Below are positions 10,201 to 18,427 of a stretch of DNA of 64,000 bases, one piece after another (within the stretch, counting starts at the first letter, position 1; every line of letters starts with the position of its first letter). This DNA is from Kuafuiihalomonas sp964473255 (GTDB taxonomy: Bacteria > Myxococcota > Kuafuiibacteriia > Kuafuiibacteriales > Kuafuiibacteriaceae), in the NCBI GenBank assembly GCA_964473255.1, contig CAYYOT010000008.1:44859-108858 (forward strand). The letters are read 5' to 3'. The notes under the pieces are model-generated. The model saw nothing but the letters and a program-made list of their open reading frames with translations, was not told where the DNA came from and searched no databases. The position numbers were made by a program, and so were the translations under genes.

Positions 10201-10879
10201 GGAGATCGTCCATGGCTTTGAACACGGTGTCGATCCGCTCCGATGCGATCGGACCGGGAAAGACGGTGTTCACGCGGATCCCGTGATCGCTCTTTCCGAG
10301 CTCCCGGGCGAGTCCCAAGGACAGGGCGTTCAGGCCCGACTTGGGGACGACGTACGGGATCCGGCCGAAGTAGCTGGTACGGGAGAAGATGGTGGAGACG
10401 TTGATGACCGACGCTCCGGGGCGAAAGTGCGGGACCGCCGCGCGAACCATGTTCCAAGGGCCGCCGAGGAGGTTCTTCACCGCGTCGAGCATGGTCTCGG
10501 ACTCGCCGGGCCGGACCAAGTCTGCTTCGTCGAAAGGGATCTGCTGAAGCCGCTTCTTCGGTCCAGCGCCGCCGGCGTTGTTCACGAGAACGTCGACGCT
10601 TCCGAAGCGCTCGACGGCGGTCTCGAGGGCCCGACGACATGCATCGGGGTCCGCAGCGTCGGCGGCAAGCGGATAGATCCGATCCGCGGAGTGGCCTTCA
10701 TCGATCAGCGTGTTCGCGAACGTCGTCAGCTTGTCGAGGTTTCGCCCGGTCATCACCAGCCGCGCGCCCTCGCGCAAAAAGTGGCGGCTGATGTGGCTGC
10801 CGATGTTTCCCGCGGCGCCGGTCAGGATGACGACCTTGTCGTCGAGGCGAGGTCCAGTGGGATTCTGTATTTCGGTCAT
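7250..10879 (-). CDS. mcr: Bifunctional malonyl-CoA reductase (long SDR-type)
   Basis: The 1209-residue protein matches by eye the Chloroflexus aurantiacus malonyl-CoA reductase along its whole length (about 1220 residues in that organism), down to the ending in YRGNAVTV. It reduces malonyl-CoA in two NADPH-dependent steps through malonate semialdehyde to 3-hydroxypropionate. Two active short-chain dehydrogenase units are visible. Unit 1 has GAAGNIGS at 21-28 with Ser162, Tyr176 and Lys180. Unit 2 has GGSVGIG at 570-576 with Tyr728 and Lys732. Degenerate SDR-like segments follow each. In the characterised enzyme the C-terminal half makes the semialdehyde and the N-terminal half reduces it. 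The start codon overlaps the pcs stop (ATGA), so translation is probably coupled. Confidence 0.92.
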   Translation of the reverse strand: MTEIQNPTGPRLDDKVVILTGAAGNIGSHISRHFLREGARLVMTGRNLDKLTTFANTLIDEGHSADRIYPLAADAADPDACRRALETAVERFGSVDVLVNNAGGAGPKKRLQQIPFDEADLVRPGESETMLDAVKNLLGGPWNMVRAAVPHFRPGASVINVSTIFSRTSYFGRIPYVVPKSGLNALSLGLARELGKSDHGIRVNTVFPGPIASERIDTVFKAMDDLQGFEPGATSKEFRDLMILRRSAESEAMDFVYPTPDDVASTVLWLASPESRAFSGHSFEVTNGMQVPAQSRSKLVSWPDKRLVDLRGKVVLILGGRDVDEALAFAERQVGLGAKVVLAFRAIDSLERARFQVQSTPLRGMPLLLLNPLRRENVERTMEFISDQHGRLDGVVVLPSRRNFGHDLAGATDEDVDRFLRDEVVAPVALSSAVASLIHSWPELEQAPAITFVTNADDGAGNGLYEINRAAIEELIRVWRREEEHEVKLGERRWSCRPNQIVRFDNDEPDNLAFSADWTATLTNRVRKMDAINLWVPRNIRRATGKSSMPLSIQRVLPGLHLGKTAMITGGSVGIGFQLGRFLALAGAKVLLAARNPHRLEAARASIIAELSRVGYPEPAKRVFILANVDVGDEASLQRLYEHTVDLFGELDILINNAGISGAEEMVVDMELDAWDRTMEANLISNYSLTRMFAPQMKRNGRGNILNVSSYFGGEKYLAVAYPNRSDYSVSKAGQRALAEILSRHLGPEIQINALAPGPVDGQRLRGTPEQPGLFERRGRLILENKRLNALHTAVLGSVAEGMAAGEVLARFATNSTEELARWEDAPAAVKKLLAGIQRGEPDSVARRYLAPESVAQKLVARLFNGGVIDDDLGRHFVGEHVAAPETFFDRSEIAKEAEKVESGIVGRLHLKRMPTDEQVAISTVFALVDENVSGETFHPSGGLKFERSVTEGELMLKPGRDHLEQLKGKNVILVGEALKDELRALAEAFSELAVDNIVVLTRETSTADELGRLLPEREGVGLAGEAIADDLQEALMRHHARLGRVDIVVNTPFARLPMHALAGDTMHSWQRVLSRDDFAGVVRDQLTHHFRTAKIAALWPRCQIVLVTPDTSRASTREEFALALFVKNSLHAFTVTLGVEGERIPTWPAVNQVQLTRRARTEEPGNDQEVKEEMVRFVAAVMNCSLPAPTPAESRYLARIYRGNAVTV

Positions 10880-13800
10880 CGTAGGGTCCCCGCCGAACCC
10901 GTATCGATACGCTCGACCGTCTTACCGCTGCGCTCGGCGTCGCGGATGGCCCAGGCTCGATAGAGCTCGTCTTTGGTCTTGAGGCCGGCCCGCGGGAGGT
11001 CGTGCACGGCAATGTAGGTGGCGCCGGCGTGTCGATTCTCCCACATGGCTTGGTGTGCCTGCGGCACCTCCTCGAAAGGAACCGCCACCGGCGTCACCAC
11101 GTCGATGAGCCCCGCCGCGATGCGGCCCTGCATTTCTTCGAACTCGCGCGCGGTGTTGAGATGCGTTCCGCGGATCTCCGCGGTCGGCATCAGGATCCGA
11201 CGCTGACGCATCCAGACCTGCGGCGCATAGAAGCTCAGTCGCGTGCCGTCGAGATCCTCGGCATAGACGATCCGCCCGACGTTTGGCTTCACCAGCGAGG
11301 TCGACAGCGAAAGGCCGTCTCGCCCCCGGCGCTCGAACACCACGTCGGGCAAGCCGCGCCGATCGATGTGCGTGCGGAGCAGAGGCGCGAGCGCCGAACC
11401 GACCGGCTTCAGGGTGCGGTCGCTGAAGGCGCGGACCGCCTCCTTGAACGCGACAGAGTCTCGGAATGCGTCGGGCAGCGGCGCCAGCGGTCCGGGCGGA
11501 TCGAAGTCATTGCCCAGCCGGCGCTGAATCTCCTCGACGCTCACCACGCCGGCGAAACTGGCGCCGAACCCGAGCGAGCCCACGAACTCGCGCTGGGAGA
11601 TCGTGTCGGCAAGAACCGCAACGCGAGCGTTCAAAGCGACGCCGACCTCGATGGCCTCGATGGCCACGGGGTCCACGATGCCGTCGGTCGCTCCCGGCCC
11701 GTACACCACGAGCAGCGATCCGCCTGCGCGGAGCTGGGCCCGGGTGAACATGTCGCGCGGGGTGGACGACCCTGGTTTGCCCACGAACGTGAAGCGGTAG
11801 CCGGACGACGCACCGAAGAAGGTCAGAACACCTCCTTCCCCAAGGATCTGGAAGCTCCGGGGAAAGGAACGCTCGCCGGCGTGGGAGACGACATAGTCGA
11901 TGGGGCCTCCCGCTTGCTCTTCGACCTCGCTCTTGAAGGCTTGCCCGGCGTCGACCCAGGCCGGCACGAGGTCCGGATCGTCCGGCACGAGAGTGAAGAT
12001 GTCCGACCACCGCTCGTCTTTGCGATTTACCGGCCGGCCGCCGAACGACTCGACGCGGCGGGCCCGCTCTTCCGACGAAACCTGACCGACGACGTCGAGG
12101 CCAACCTGTCGCGCCGTTCGCAGACACTCCAGCCCCGTCCCCGTGGAGGCGCCCTCCACGAAGAGCCGCCGACCGGGCTCGATGTCGAGCGTCGTGTAGA
12201 GCGCTCGATGGATCGTGCCCAGGTTCAGGCCGTACGAGCCGGCTTCCTCCAGGGTCAAACCCGGGAGCTTCTTGTGGATCTGGGGCCCCTGGACGACGAC
12301 GAACTGTGCATGGGTACCGTTCTCTCGCTCGTAGCCCTGGATCCGGAAGTCGGCGGCCATGGGGTCGAGACCTTGATCCGGGGACAGCAGCTCGCTCTGG
12401 CCGGAGTAGATGGTCACGAGGTCGCCGACCGCAATCCGGCCTTCGCGGATTAGCTCCGAGCCGAGGGCGGCAACCAATCCTACGCCGCCTGAGCCAGTCA
12501 CGTGGACGTCCGCATCCCGGCCATCGAAGGGTGAGACCGGGATGCCGGTCAGGCCCCAGATGTCGTTGTAGTTGACCTCGGAGGCGAGCATGAAGACCAG
12601 CGCATCGTTCGGGCCGGGCTTCGGTGTCTCGAACACGACCAGGCGCTCGCAGTCTTTCGGGTCGGCGTGGTTGGGAGCACCGGTCTTCGGGCTCTTCGTG
12701 AGTCCGAGCCCGTACTGGAACTCGGGGATGGGTGTCGCCCCGGGATAAAACCCGGCTTCCCGAGGCAGAAGCTTACCCTCCTGCTCCAGTCGTTTTCGCG
12801 TCGCCTCGTCGGCATCGGGCGGCACCTTGGTGGCGCGCAGAGGGAGTGGAGCGCTGCGGCGCTCGAGAAAGGCCCGGATCCCGGGAGGTCCGTCCTCGGG
12901 GTCGCACACCGCTTCGGCAAAGAGCTCACCCTCATGAACGAGGCCCTTCGTCTGGCCCTGTTCGATGCCGGTCTTCACGGCATCGACGATGCGGTTCACG
13001 GCGGACGTGCGTCCGCTGGTTCGGGCCTGCTCGATGGCGGCGGCAACCGTAGGCTCGGTGAGAACGTCCTCCGACCAAGTCTGAGGGGCGTCGCTTTCGG
13101 CGAGACGTCCCTTTTGGCGGGCGAGCGCATCGGCGATGGGGCCGCGGCCAACGACATACTCACGCGCCAGCGCCACCGCTTCCGCAAGGGGGCCGCGGGC
13201 GTGTCCCTCCACCACCCGATCGACGAGACCGACGACCAGCGCATCGCTCGCCTCCATGCTGCGGCCCGAGATCATGATCCGGAGCGCCTCGGCGAGGCCG
13301 CCCTCTCGGGGCTGAAGCCGGCGAACCAGCCTCTGGGTTCCGCCGTAGCCCGGCAGAAGGTTGAGGTTGATCTCGGGCTGGCCGAAGCGCGCTCGAGCAT
13401 CGGCCACCACGTAGGTACACGCGAGCGCGAGCTCGTTGCCTCCGCCGAGGGCTGGTCCGTTCACGGCAGCGATGACCGGCTTGTCCAGGCCCTCGATCGT
13501 CGAGAAAGCCTTCTGCGCCGCGTGCGGCAAGGTGAGCGCGCTGTTTTTGTCGCCCGCCTCGCCGATCTCGAGCAGCTCTTTCACGTCTGCTCCGGCGACG
13601 AACGAGGTCCCCGCCCCCGTGATCACGACTGCGGCCGTCGCCTCCTGGTGCAGGACGTGTTGTAGCACCGTGTTGAGCTCGTCGAGCGAGCGCTCGTTCA
13701 GCGAATTTACGGGTGGATTGGCGATGGTCACGATCGCGATCATGCGTCCGGGCGCGACCTCATGGTTTTCGACGCGCAGATAGCGATAGAGCTGCAGGAT

Positions 13801-16317
13801 CTGGCGTGCTTCGAGGAGCCGGCCCCATTCCTTCCAGTCGCGCACCACCGACTGGATCTCTTCGACCGCCTCCGGATTGCGGAGGGTGGACAGATCGCCC
13901 AGGGGTTGGTCGAGCAGGATGCCCCGGAGCGTCCGGCGCATGTATTTGCCCGACCGGGTTTCGGGGAACGCGCGCACGGTGAGGAAGTCGCTGGGAACGG
14001 CAGTCGCGCCCTTCTCGCTGCGTACGAGTCCTTTGAGGCGCGCGATGTCTTCGTCGGTGATCCGGCGCCCGGGTGCGGGGAGCACGAAGGCGACCGGTGT
14101 CTCGCCCTTCTCCTCGTGGGGCGCGCCGACGACAACCGCGTTACCGACCGGCGAATCCTTGCGGAGGATCTTGTCGCGTAGGATCGCGCCCTCGATCTCC
14201 TCGGTTCCGATTCGGTGACCCGAGACGTTGAGTACGTCATCCGAGCGTCCGTGCAGCGTCACCGACCCGTCGTCGTACTCGCGGGCGTAGTCGCCTTGGG
14301 TGTAGGCCAGGCCGCCGTCCCATCGGTCGAAGTAGACCGCCGTGAAACGTTCGATGTCGCCCTTCCATCCGGCTTCACCGAGACGCTCGGCATCGCCCCA
14401 GACGGTTCGGGCCAGGTAAGGATAGGGCTGGGTCAAGACCAGCTCGCCCTTTTCCCCGAGCTCGGCCCGCCGCCAGCGGACGGCCTTCCCGTCGGGGCTG
14501 GACTCTTCGGCTACGCGGACCTCGGCCTGGATCCAAGGGAGGGCCCAAGTCTTGGCGTTGGCTTCGAGCTTTTTCGCGTCGCCCCAGGGGCAAGAAAAGA
14601 CGATGCCGCCGTGCTCGGTCGCCCAGTACGAGTTGATGTAGCGAGAGCAGACGCTGCCCATCGCGAACTCCTGAACCGCGGGGGAGACCGGCTCCGCGCA
14701 GAAGGTCGCGACTTTGAGTTTCGACATGTCGAAGTCCGACATGTCGCGAGTGCTCGCCGGATCCGTCATGACCGCCTTCAAAAACGTGGAGCCCGCCTTG
14801 AAGATCGTGGCTCCGTGGCGCTCGATGATGGAGGAGAATCGTCCGGCGTGAGGGAATAGGGGCGAGCCTTCGGCGACGATGGAAGTGATGCCGACGGCAA
14901 GGGGCGCCGCGATCAGGTAGGATTGCCCGGTGATCCAACCGGGATCGGCGATCGTGTAGATCCGGTCGTCGTCCTTCACGTCGAAGACAGTCCGCATCGT
15001 GTGGCTGATCCCCGCGAGCCAGCCCCCGTGGGTGTGCACCACGCCCTTCGGCTTGCCCGTCGAGCCCGAGGTGTAGATGATGAAGAGCGGCCATTCGGCG
15101 TCCACGGGTTCGGCCGGGTGGCTTTCACATAGCGCTCGCCAGAAGCTCGTGTCGTCGAGAGTGGAGAGTGCTTCGGCCTGGTCGACGTCGAAGCCGGCGG
15201 CCTTGGCCTTGGCGAGGACGCTCTTTTCGGCGGCGGCGACCAGAGCATGCGACCAGCGGTCGCGTGGCTGCTCGACCACCTCCTGACCGGTATACCGGAC
15301 CACGACGACGGTCTCGACGCAGTGGTCGGCATCGGCGAGGCGGCGGGCGACCGCAGTGCGGACTTCGGCTTTGCGCTCGGCGTCGAGTTCGGACGCGTCC
15401 TCGAGGCCTTGGCCGAGCTCGCGCATGATATCGCTTCGCTCGACCGTGATCTCGCCAGCCAGAGCGTCGCGGACCCGCGCTTCGAGGAGGGGGCCCGCTT
15501 CGCCGAGGTCATACTCGGCCAGAGCCTGGCTGAGCGCATCCAGAGCGATGGGGCGAGGGATGAAGTTGTCGAGGGCGAGGTCGGTGAAGCTCTCCTTATA
15601 GGGGACGACCTCGGCGTTTCGGTATCCGCCGTCCGCGGTGACTACGACCTTGGCCCCCGCATCCCAGATGCGGTCGGAGAGCGTCTTCGCGGAAAAACCT
15701 CCGAAGACCGGTGTGTAGATGATCCCGAGCCTCTTGGCAGCTTCGGTATAGAAGAGCTGCTCAGGGATGTTGGGGAGGTTGAAGGCGACGCGGTCTCCCT
15801 TCTTGAGACCGAGGTCGCTCAGCACCTGCGCGCGGAGGACGGTTTCGTAAAGGACGCGCCGATAGCTGAGGGACTCTTGCTGAACCGGGCCGCCACGACC
15901 ACCCTCGTGCGATGGGTCCCAGCGGTCACTCTCGAAGATGAAAGCCGGCTTGTCGCCGCGTCCGCTCAGGACGTGGCGGTCGAGCTCGTTGAAACACGCG
16001 TTGGTGAGGCTCCCTTGATACCAGCGGTAAAACGGGGCCTCCGAGTCGTCGAAGGCCTGCTTCCACGGACGCCACTCGGGATCGTCGGGCGTCCATGACG
16101 ACGGCTCGCCCGAGGCGACATCGAACCCCTCCCAAGTCGCGGGGAGCGATTCGAGTCGCAACCAGGCTTGCTTCTCGGGGACGAGCCAGTGGAGCTCCGA
16201 CGCCGCGATGGTGCCGTGAAAGCCTCCGGGGTCGGAGTGAGCCTCCTTGCGTACACGAGCTTCGTGCTCGAGATCTCGAATCTGACTCTCCGTCCGAAAA
16301 ACGCGGTTCGCCGCCAT
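10876..16317 (-). CDS. pcs: Trifunctional propionyl-CoA synthase
   Basis: A 1813-residue protein, close to the known Chloroflexus enzyme (about 1822). It turns 3-hydroxypropionate, CoA, ATP and NADPH into propionyl-CoA in one polypeptide. Residues about 1-850 are an acyl-CoA synthetase with the AMP-binding motif TSGSTGKPKG at 416-425. About 870-1150 is an enoyl-CoA hydratase (GPALGGGNELALA, then FGQPEINLNLLPGYGG). About 1220-1813 is an enoyl-CoA reductase of the medium-chain dehydrogenase fold (VTGSGGVG, EGASTGTG). The ATG at 16317 is chosen because AGGAGGAGG lies about 9 nt upstream; a start 29 codons earlier lacks this. The stop overlaps the mcr start by 4 bp. Confidence 0.93.
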   Translation of the reverse strand: MAANRVFRTESQIRDLEHEARVRKEAHSDPGGFHGTIAASELHWLVPEKQAWLRLESLPATWEGFDVASGEPSSWTPDDPEWRPWKQAFDDSEAPFYRWYQGSLTNACFNELDRHVLSGRGDKPAFIFESDRWDPSHEGGRGGPVQQESLSYRRVLYETVLRAQVLSDLGLKKGDRVAFNLPNIPEQLFYTEAAKRLGIIYTPVFGGFSAKTLSDRIWDAGAKVVVTADGGYRNAEVVPYKESFTDLALDNFIPRPIALDALSQALAEYDLGEAGPLLEARVRDALAGEITVERSDIMRELGQGLEDASELDAERKAEVRTAVARRLADADHCVETVVVVRYTGQEVVEQPRDRWSHALVAAAEKSVLAKAKAAGFDVDQAEALSTLDDTSFWRALCESHPAEPVDAEWPLFIIYTSGSTGKPKGVVHTHGGWLAGISHTMRTVFDVKDDDRIYTIADPGWITGQSYLIAAPLAVGITSIVAEGSPLFPHAGRFSSIIERHGATIFKAGSTFLKAVMTDPASTRDMSDFDMSKLKVATFCAEPVSPAVQEFAMGSVCSRYINSYWATEHGGIVFSCPWGDAKKLEANAKTWALPWIQAEVRVAEESSPDGKAVRWRRAELGEKGELVLTQPYPYLARTVWGDAERLGEAGWKGDIERFTAVYFDRWDGGLAYTQGDYAREYDDGSVTLHGRSDDVLNVSGHRIGTEEIEGAILRDKILRKDSPVGNAVVVGAPHEEKGETPVAFVLPAPGRRITDEDIARLKGLVRSEKGATAVPSDFLTVRAFPETRSGKYMRRTLRGILLDQPLGDLSTLRNPEAVEEIQSVVRDWKEWGRLLEARQILQLYRYLRVENHEVAPGRMIAIVTIANPPVNSLNERSLDELNTVLQHVLHQEATAAVVITGAGTSFVAGADVKELLEIGEAGDKNSALTLPHAAQKAFSTIEGLDKPVIAAVNGPALGGGNELALACTYVVADARARFGQPEINLNLLPGYGGTQRLVRRLQPREGGLAEALRIMISGRSMEASDALVVGLVDRVVEGHARGPLAEAVALAREYVVGRGPIADALARQKGRLAESDAPQTWSEDVLTEPTVAAAIEQARTSGRTSAVNRIVDAVKTGIEQGQTKGLVHEGELFAEAVCDPEDGPPGIRAFLERRSAPLPLRATKVPPDADEATRKRLEQEGKLLPREAGFYPGATPIPEFQYGLGLTKSPKTGAPNHADPKDCERLVVFETPKPGPNDALVFMLASEVNYNDIWGLTGIPVSPFDGRDADVHVTGSGGVGLVAALGSELIREGRIAVGDLVTIYSGQSELLSPDQGLDPMAADFRIQGYERENGTHAQFVVVQGPQIHKKLPGLTLEEAGSYGLNLGTIHRALYTTLDIEPGRRLFVEGASTGTGLECLRTARQVGLDVVGQVSSEERARRVESFGGRPVNRKDERWSDIFTLVPDDPDLVPAWVDAGQAFKSEVEEQAGGPIDYVVSHAGERSFPRSFQILGEGGVLTFFGASSGYRFTFVGKPGSSTPRDMFTRAQLRAGGSLLVVYGPGATDGIVDPVAIEAIEVGVALNARVAVLADTISQREFVGSLGFGASFAGVVSVEEIQRRLGNDFDPPGPLAPLPDAFRDSVAFKEAVRAFSDRTLKPVGSALAPLLRTHIDRRGLPDVVFERRGRDGLSLSTSLVKPNVGRIVYAEDLDGTRLSFYAPQVWMRQRRILMPTAEIRGTHLNTAREFEEMQGRIAAGLIDVVTPVAVPFEEVPQAHQAMWENRHAGATYIAVHDLPRAGLKTKDELYRAWAIRDAERSGKTVERIDTGSAGTLR

Positions 16318-16402
16318 GCTCTGGGCCTCCTCCTGCCAGCGCGTCCGTGGCCGCCTCGCGGATCGAGGACGTCCCGGGATGCGCGATTCCAATGGGACGG
16401 CC

Positions 16403-16432
16403 ATGATTCGTCGTCGCCGGGTTCATTGTCAA
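16403..16432 (-). promoter_or_regulatory. Candidate promoter of pcs-mcr, with a 10-bp-spaced direct repeat
   Basis: On the minus strand TTGACA (plus positions 16427-16432) matches the sigma-70 -35 consensus. After 18 bp comes AATCAT (16403-16408), 4 of 6 to the -10 consensus. This would start the message about 80 nt before pcs. The -35 box is part of a direct repeat, TTTGAC twice with a 10-bp period (also plus 16437-16442), on one face of the helix, so a regulator could bind there. Confidence 0.4.
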
Positions 16433-16491
16433 AGTGCGTCAAAAGCTCCCGTGCTTACCCTGAAGACACGTGCCCGGACAGGTGCCGATCG

Positions 16492-17502
16492 CTACTCGTA
16501 CCTGAGGTGGCCCAGCGACTCGCTATCCCACGACTCGAGGGTTCGCAGGTACTGAGCGCGCTCGAAGGCGTCTCGGTCCTTCGGGTCGAAACGCGCAGAG
16601 CCGATCATCTCCCCGAGGTTTCGATAGTCGTGGGCGATCAGCCAGGTGCGGATGCCGCTCTCGATGTACTTCAGGCGCGCGAGACCGTGTTCGAGCAGGG
16701 TCGAGCAGAGCTGGGCGACCGTTGCACCCACCTTGAAGACCTTGAGCGCATCGGACGCGTCGTGCACGCCTCCCGATGCGGCCAGGTCCAGATCGTTTTG
16801 ACCGTTCAGGATCGCGATCCAGCGGATGCGGGGGAGGATCTCGCTCGGCGCCGAAAGCGTTAGCCGCGGACGGACCTCCTCCGTGTCGACGTCGATGTCC
16901 GGCTGGTAGAAGCGGTTGAAGAGAACCAGACCTTGCGCGCCGGCGTCGGCCAGCCGGCGAGCAAAATGGGGAAGGCTCGAGAAAAACGGACTCAACTTGA
17001 CCGCGACCGGCACCTCGACCGCATCCACGATGGTTCGCGTGAGGTCGATGTAGCGGTCCTCGATCTCGGTCGACGATACCTCGGGCCGCGTGGGGACGAA
17101 GTACAGATTCAGTTCGATCGCATCGGCACCGGCCTCTTCCAGCACCCGGGGGTAGTCGCGCCACAAGCTGGGCTCGGTGCCGTTGAGGCTGGCGATGATG
17201 GGGATGCTGGTCTTGGCCTTGGCTCGGCGGACGTGCTCGGCATACCCGATCGGCCCCATTCGGAGGCGCTCGGACTCCGAATACATCGACAGGGTTTCGG
17301 CGTAGGATTCGCCCTGACTCAATCGCTCGAGCAGGCTGGCGGGGTCCTGGTCCATCTGCTCTTCGAAGACGGAAAACAGGACCACGGCCGCCGCACCGGC
17401 CTCCTCGAGCCGCTGAATTCCGTCGACGGTATACGAAAGTGGGCTTGCACCGGCGATGAGAGGGCTCTTCAGCTCGAGTCCGAGATAGGAAGTTTCCAGC
17501 AT
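16492..17502 (-). CDS. Dihydroorotate dehydrogenase-like protein
   Basis: A 336-residue protein with the FMN-binding (beta/alpha)8 barrel layout of class 1 dihydroorotate dehydrogenases. Visible signatures are SPLIAGASPLS near the start, IIASLNG, GADAIELNLYF, VAVKLSPF and GGVHDASDALK. Proteins of this type form a separate dihydroorotate dehydrogenase-like family, often found beside pyruvate:ferredoxin oxidoreductase genes, and their true substrate is uncertain, so I do not call it PyrD. AGAGGAG lies about 9 nt before the ATG and overlaps the last codons of the barrel gene upstream, suggesting coupled translation. The pcs promoter candidate lies 60 bp beyond its stop. Confidence 0.75.
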   Translation of the reverse strand: MLETSYLGLELKSPLIAGASPLSYTVDGIQRLEEAGAAAVVLFSVFEEQMDQDPASLLERLSQGESYAETLSMYSESERLRMGPIGYAEHVRRAKAKTSIPIIASLNGTEPSLWRDYPRVLEEAGADAIELNLYFVPTRPEVSSTEIEDRYIDLTRTIVDAVEVPVAVKLSPFFSSLPHFARRLADAGAQGLVLFNRFYQPDIDVDTEEVRPRLTLSAPSEILPRIRWIAILNGQNDLDLAASGGVHDASDALKVFKVGATVAQLCSTLLEHGLARLKYIESGIRTWLIAHDYRNLGEMIGSARFDPKDRDAFERAQYLRTLESWDSESLGHLRYE

Positions 17503-17508
17503 GCGAGT

Positions 17509-18423
17509 TCACTCCTCTTGAACGGCGCGTGCCCGATGAAAATGCAGCGGATTTCCCCGGTCCACGATACCGGTCGGTATCGTGGACCGGCTGGGACGGG
17601 CCGGGCCGACGGACCGCCAGGCGTCCTCGGCCTTCGCTCGAGCGAACATGCGAACCGACAGGCCGGCGGCCGGGGCGAAGCCGAAGTCGGGGGTCACCAG
17701 GCCGGGTCCGGCCAAGGGATGGTCGGCGCTCCGGAAGGTCAATACGACGTCCCAGGCCGCACGCCGGGCTCCGTCCCCGATCGCCACGACGGCCGAGCCC
17801 TGCACCGAGCCCAGGAGCGTCTCCGCGCCGGTGAGCGTCACCAGGCGCAGCCGGCCTTCCGCCGCCAGAGCCAGGTGCCTTCCGAGCTGAAACGTCAGGC
17901 CACCGGCGGTTCGGGCTTCGGTTTCCGGGTCCCGTCGGTTGGAGTTGCCGAGGAGCCCCGCCGCAGCGTCGAACCGCATCCAGTCGCCGCCATGAAGCCG
18001 AAAGCGGAGGGCCAAGTCGCCGGCCGCCGTCCCGCCCACCGGGATCTCCGCCCCCAGGTCCGCGGCGAGCTCGGCGACGCCGCGGACGAAACGGTAGCGA
18101 AGACGCAGTCTCGGCTGGTCGAGCTCGTACCCCGGTGCCGACGAAAAATTCCAGCGAAGGAGTTCGGTTCGGAGCTCCAGATCGGGCCCGAAGGTCATGG
18201 TGCCCGCCAGCTGCATGCGAAAGACGGGCTCCCGCGCGGCGACCTCGGTGTATGCGCCGTCGAAGTCCACCCGGTAGGTCCGGGCCGCCAAGGTCAGCGG
18301 TCGTTCGGCCACGCTCACCGGCATGGGCGGCTCCGGAGGTGAGGGCGCATCATCGAGGCGCTCGCGCCAAGCCTCCGTCGGGGCGGACGCCAGCACGACA
18401 AACCCGATGAGCGCCGTGTTCAC
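17509..18423 (-). CDS. Putative outer-membrane beta-barrel protein
   Basis: A 304-residue protein. The GTG at 18423 is preferred because it begins a short signal peptide (TALIGFVVLASAPTEA) and follows the PhoH stop by 4 bp; longer starts would run into phoH. The body shows alternating hydrophobic residues and many short strands with aromatic girdle positions (YRVDFDGAY, LRLRYRFV, LALRFRLHGGDWMRFDAAAG), as in outer-membrane barrels. No known porin or transport family was recognised. The C-terminal 40 residues are basic and lack the usual final aromatic residue. A perfect 15-bp-stem hairpin falls within its last 30 codons. Confidence 0.55.
   Translation of the reverse strand: MNTALIGFVVLASAPTEAWRERLDDAPSPPEPPMPVSVAERPLTLAARTYRVDFDGAYTEVAAREPVFRMQLAGTMTFGPDLELRTELLRWNFSSAPGYELDQPRLRLRYRFVRGVAELAADLGAEIPVGGTAAGDLALRFRLHGGDWMRFDAAAGLLGNSNRRDPETEARTAGGLTFQLGRHLALAAEGRLRLVTLTGAETLLGSVQGSAVVAIGDGARRAAWDVVLTFRSADHPLAGPGLVTPDFGFAPAAGLSVRMFARAKAEDAWRSVGPARPSRSTIPTGIVDRGNPLHFHRARAVQEE
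17557..17590. repeat. Perfect 15-bp inverted repeat with 4-base loop
   Basis: The arms CCGGTCCACGATACC (17557-17571) and GGTATCGTGGACCGG (17576-17590) are exact reverse complements around GGTC. The hairpin sits inside the 3' end of the barrel gene, about 55-90 bp before the next start codon. No T-run follows on either strand. It could slow or end transcription between the barrel and dihydroorotate-dehydrogenase-like genes, or protect the 3' end of the message. Confidence 0.5.
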
Positions 18424-18427
18424 GGAA

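Noticed and set aside
11002..12453. 483-codon plus-strand frame inside pcs.
   Set aside because: It lies wholly inside the enoyl-CoA reductase part of pcs on the other strand, shows no domain, and has an unnatural His/Arg-rich composition.
7250..16317. Claim that the organism is autotrophic by the full 3-hydroxypropionate bi-cycle.
   Set aside because: Only two of the needed enzymes are visible; the pair also occurs in organisms thought to use it for assimilation of organic acids.
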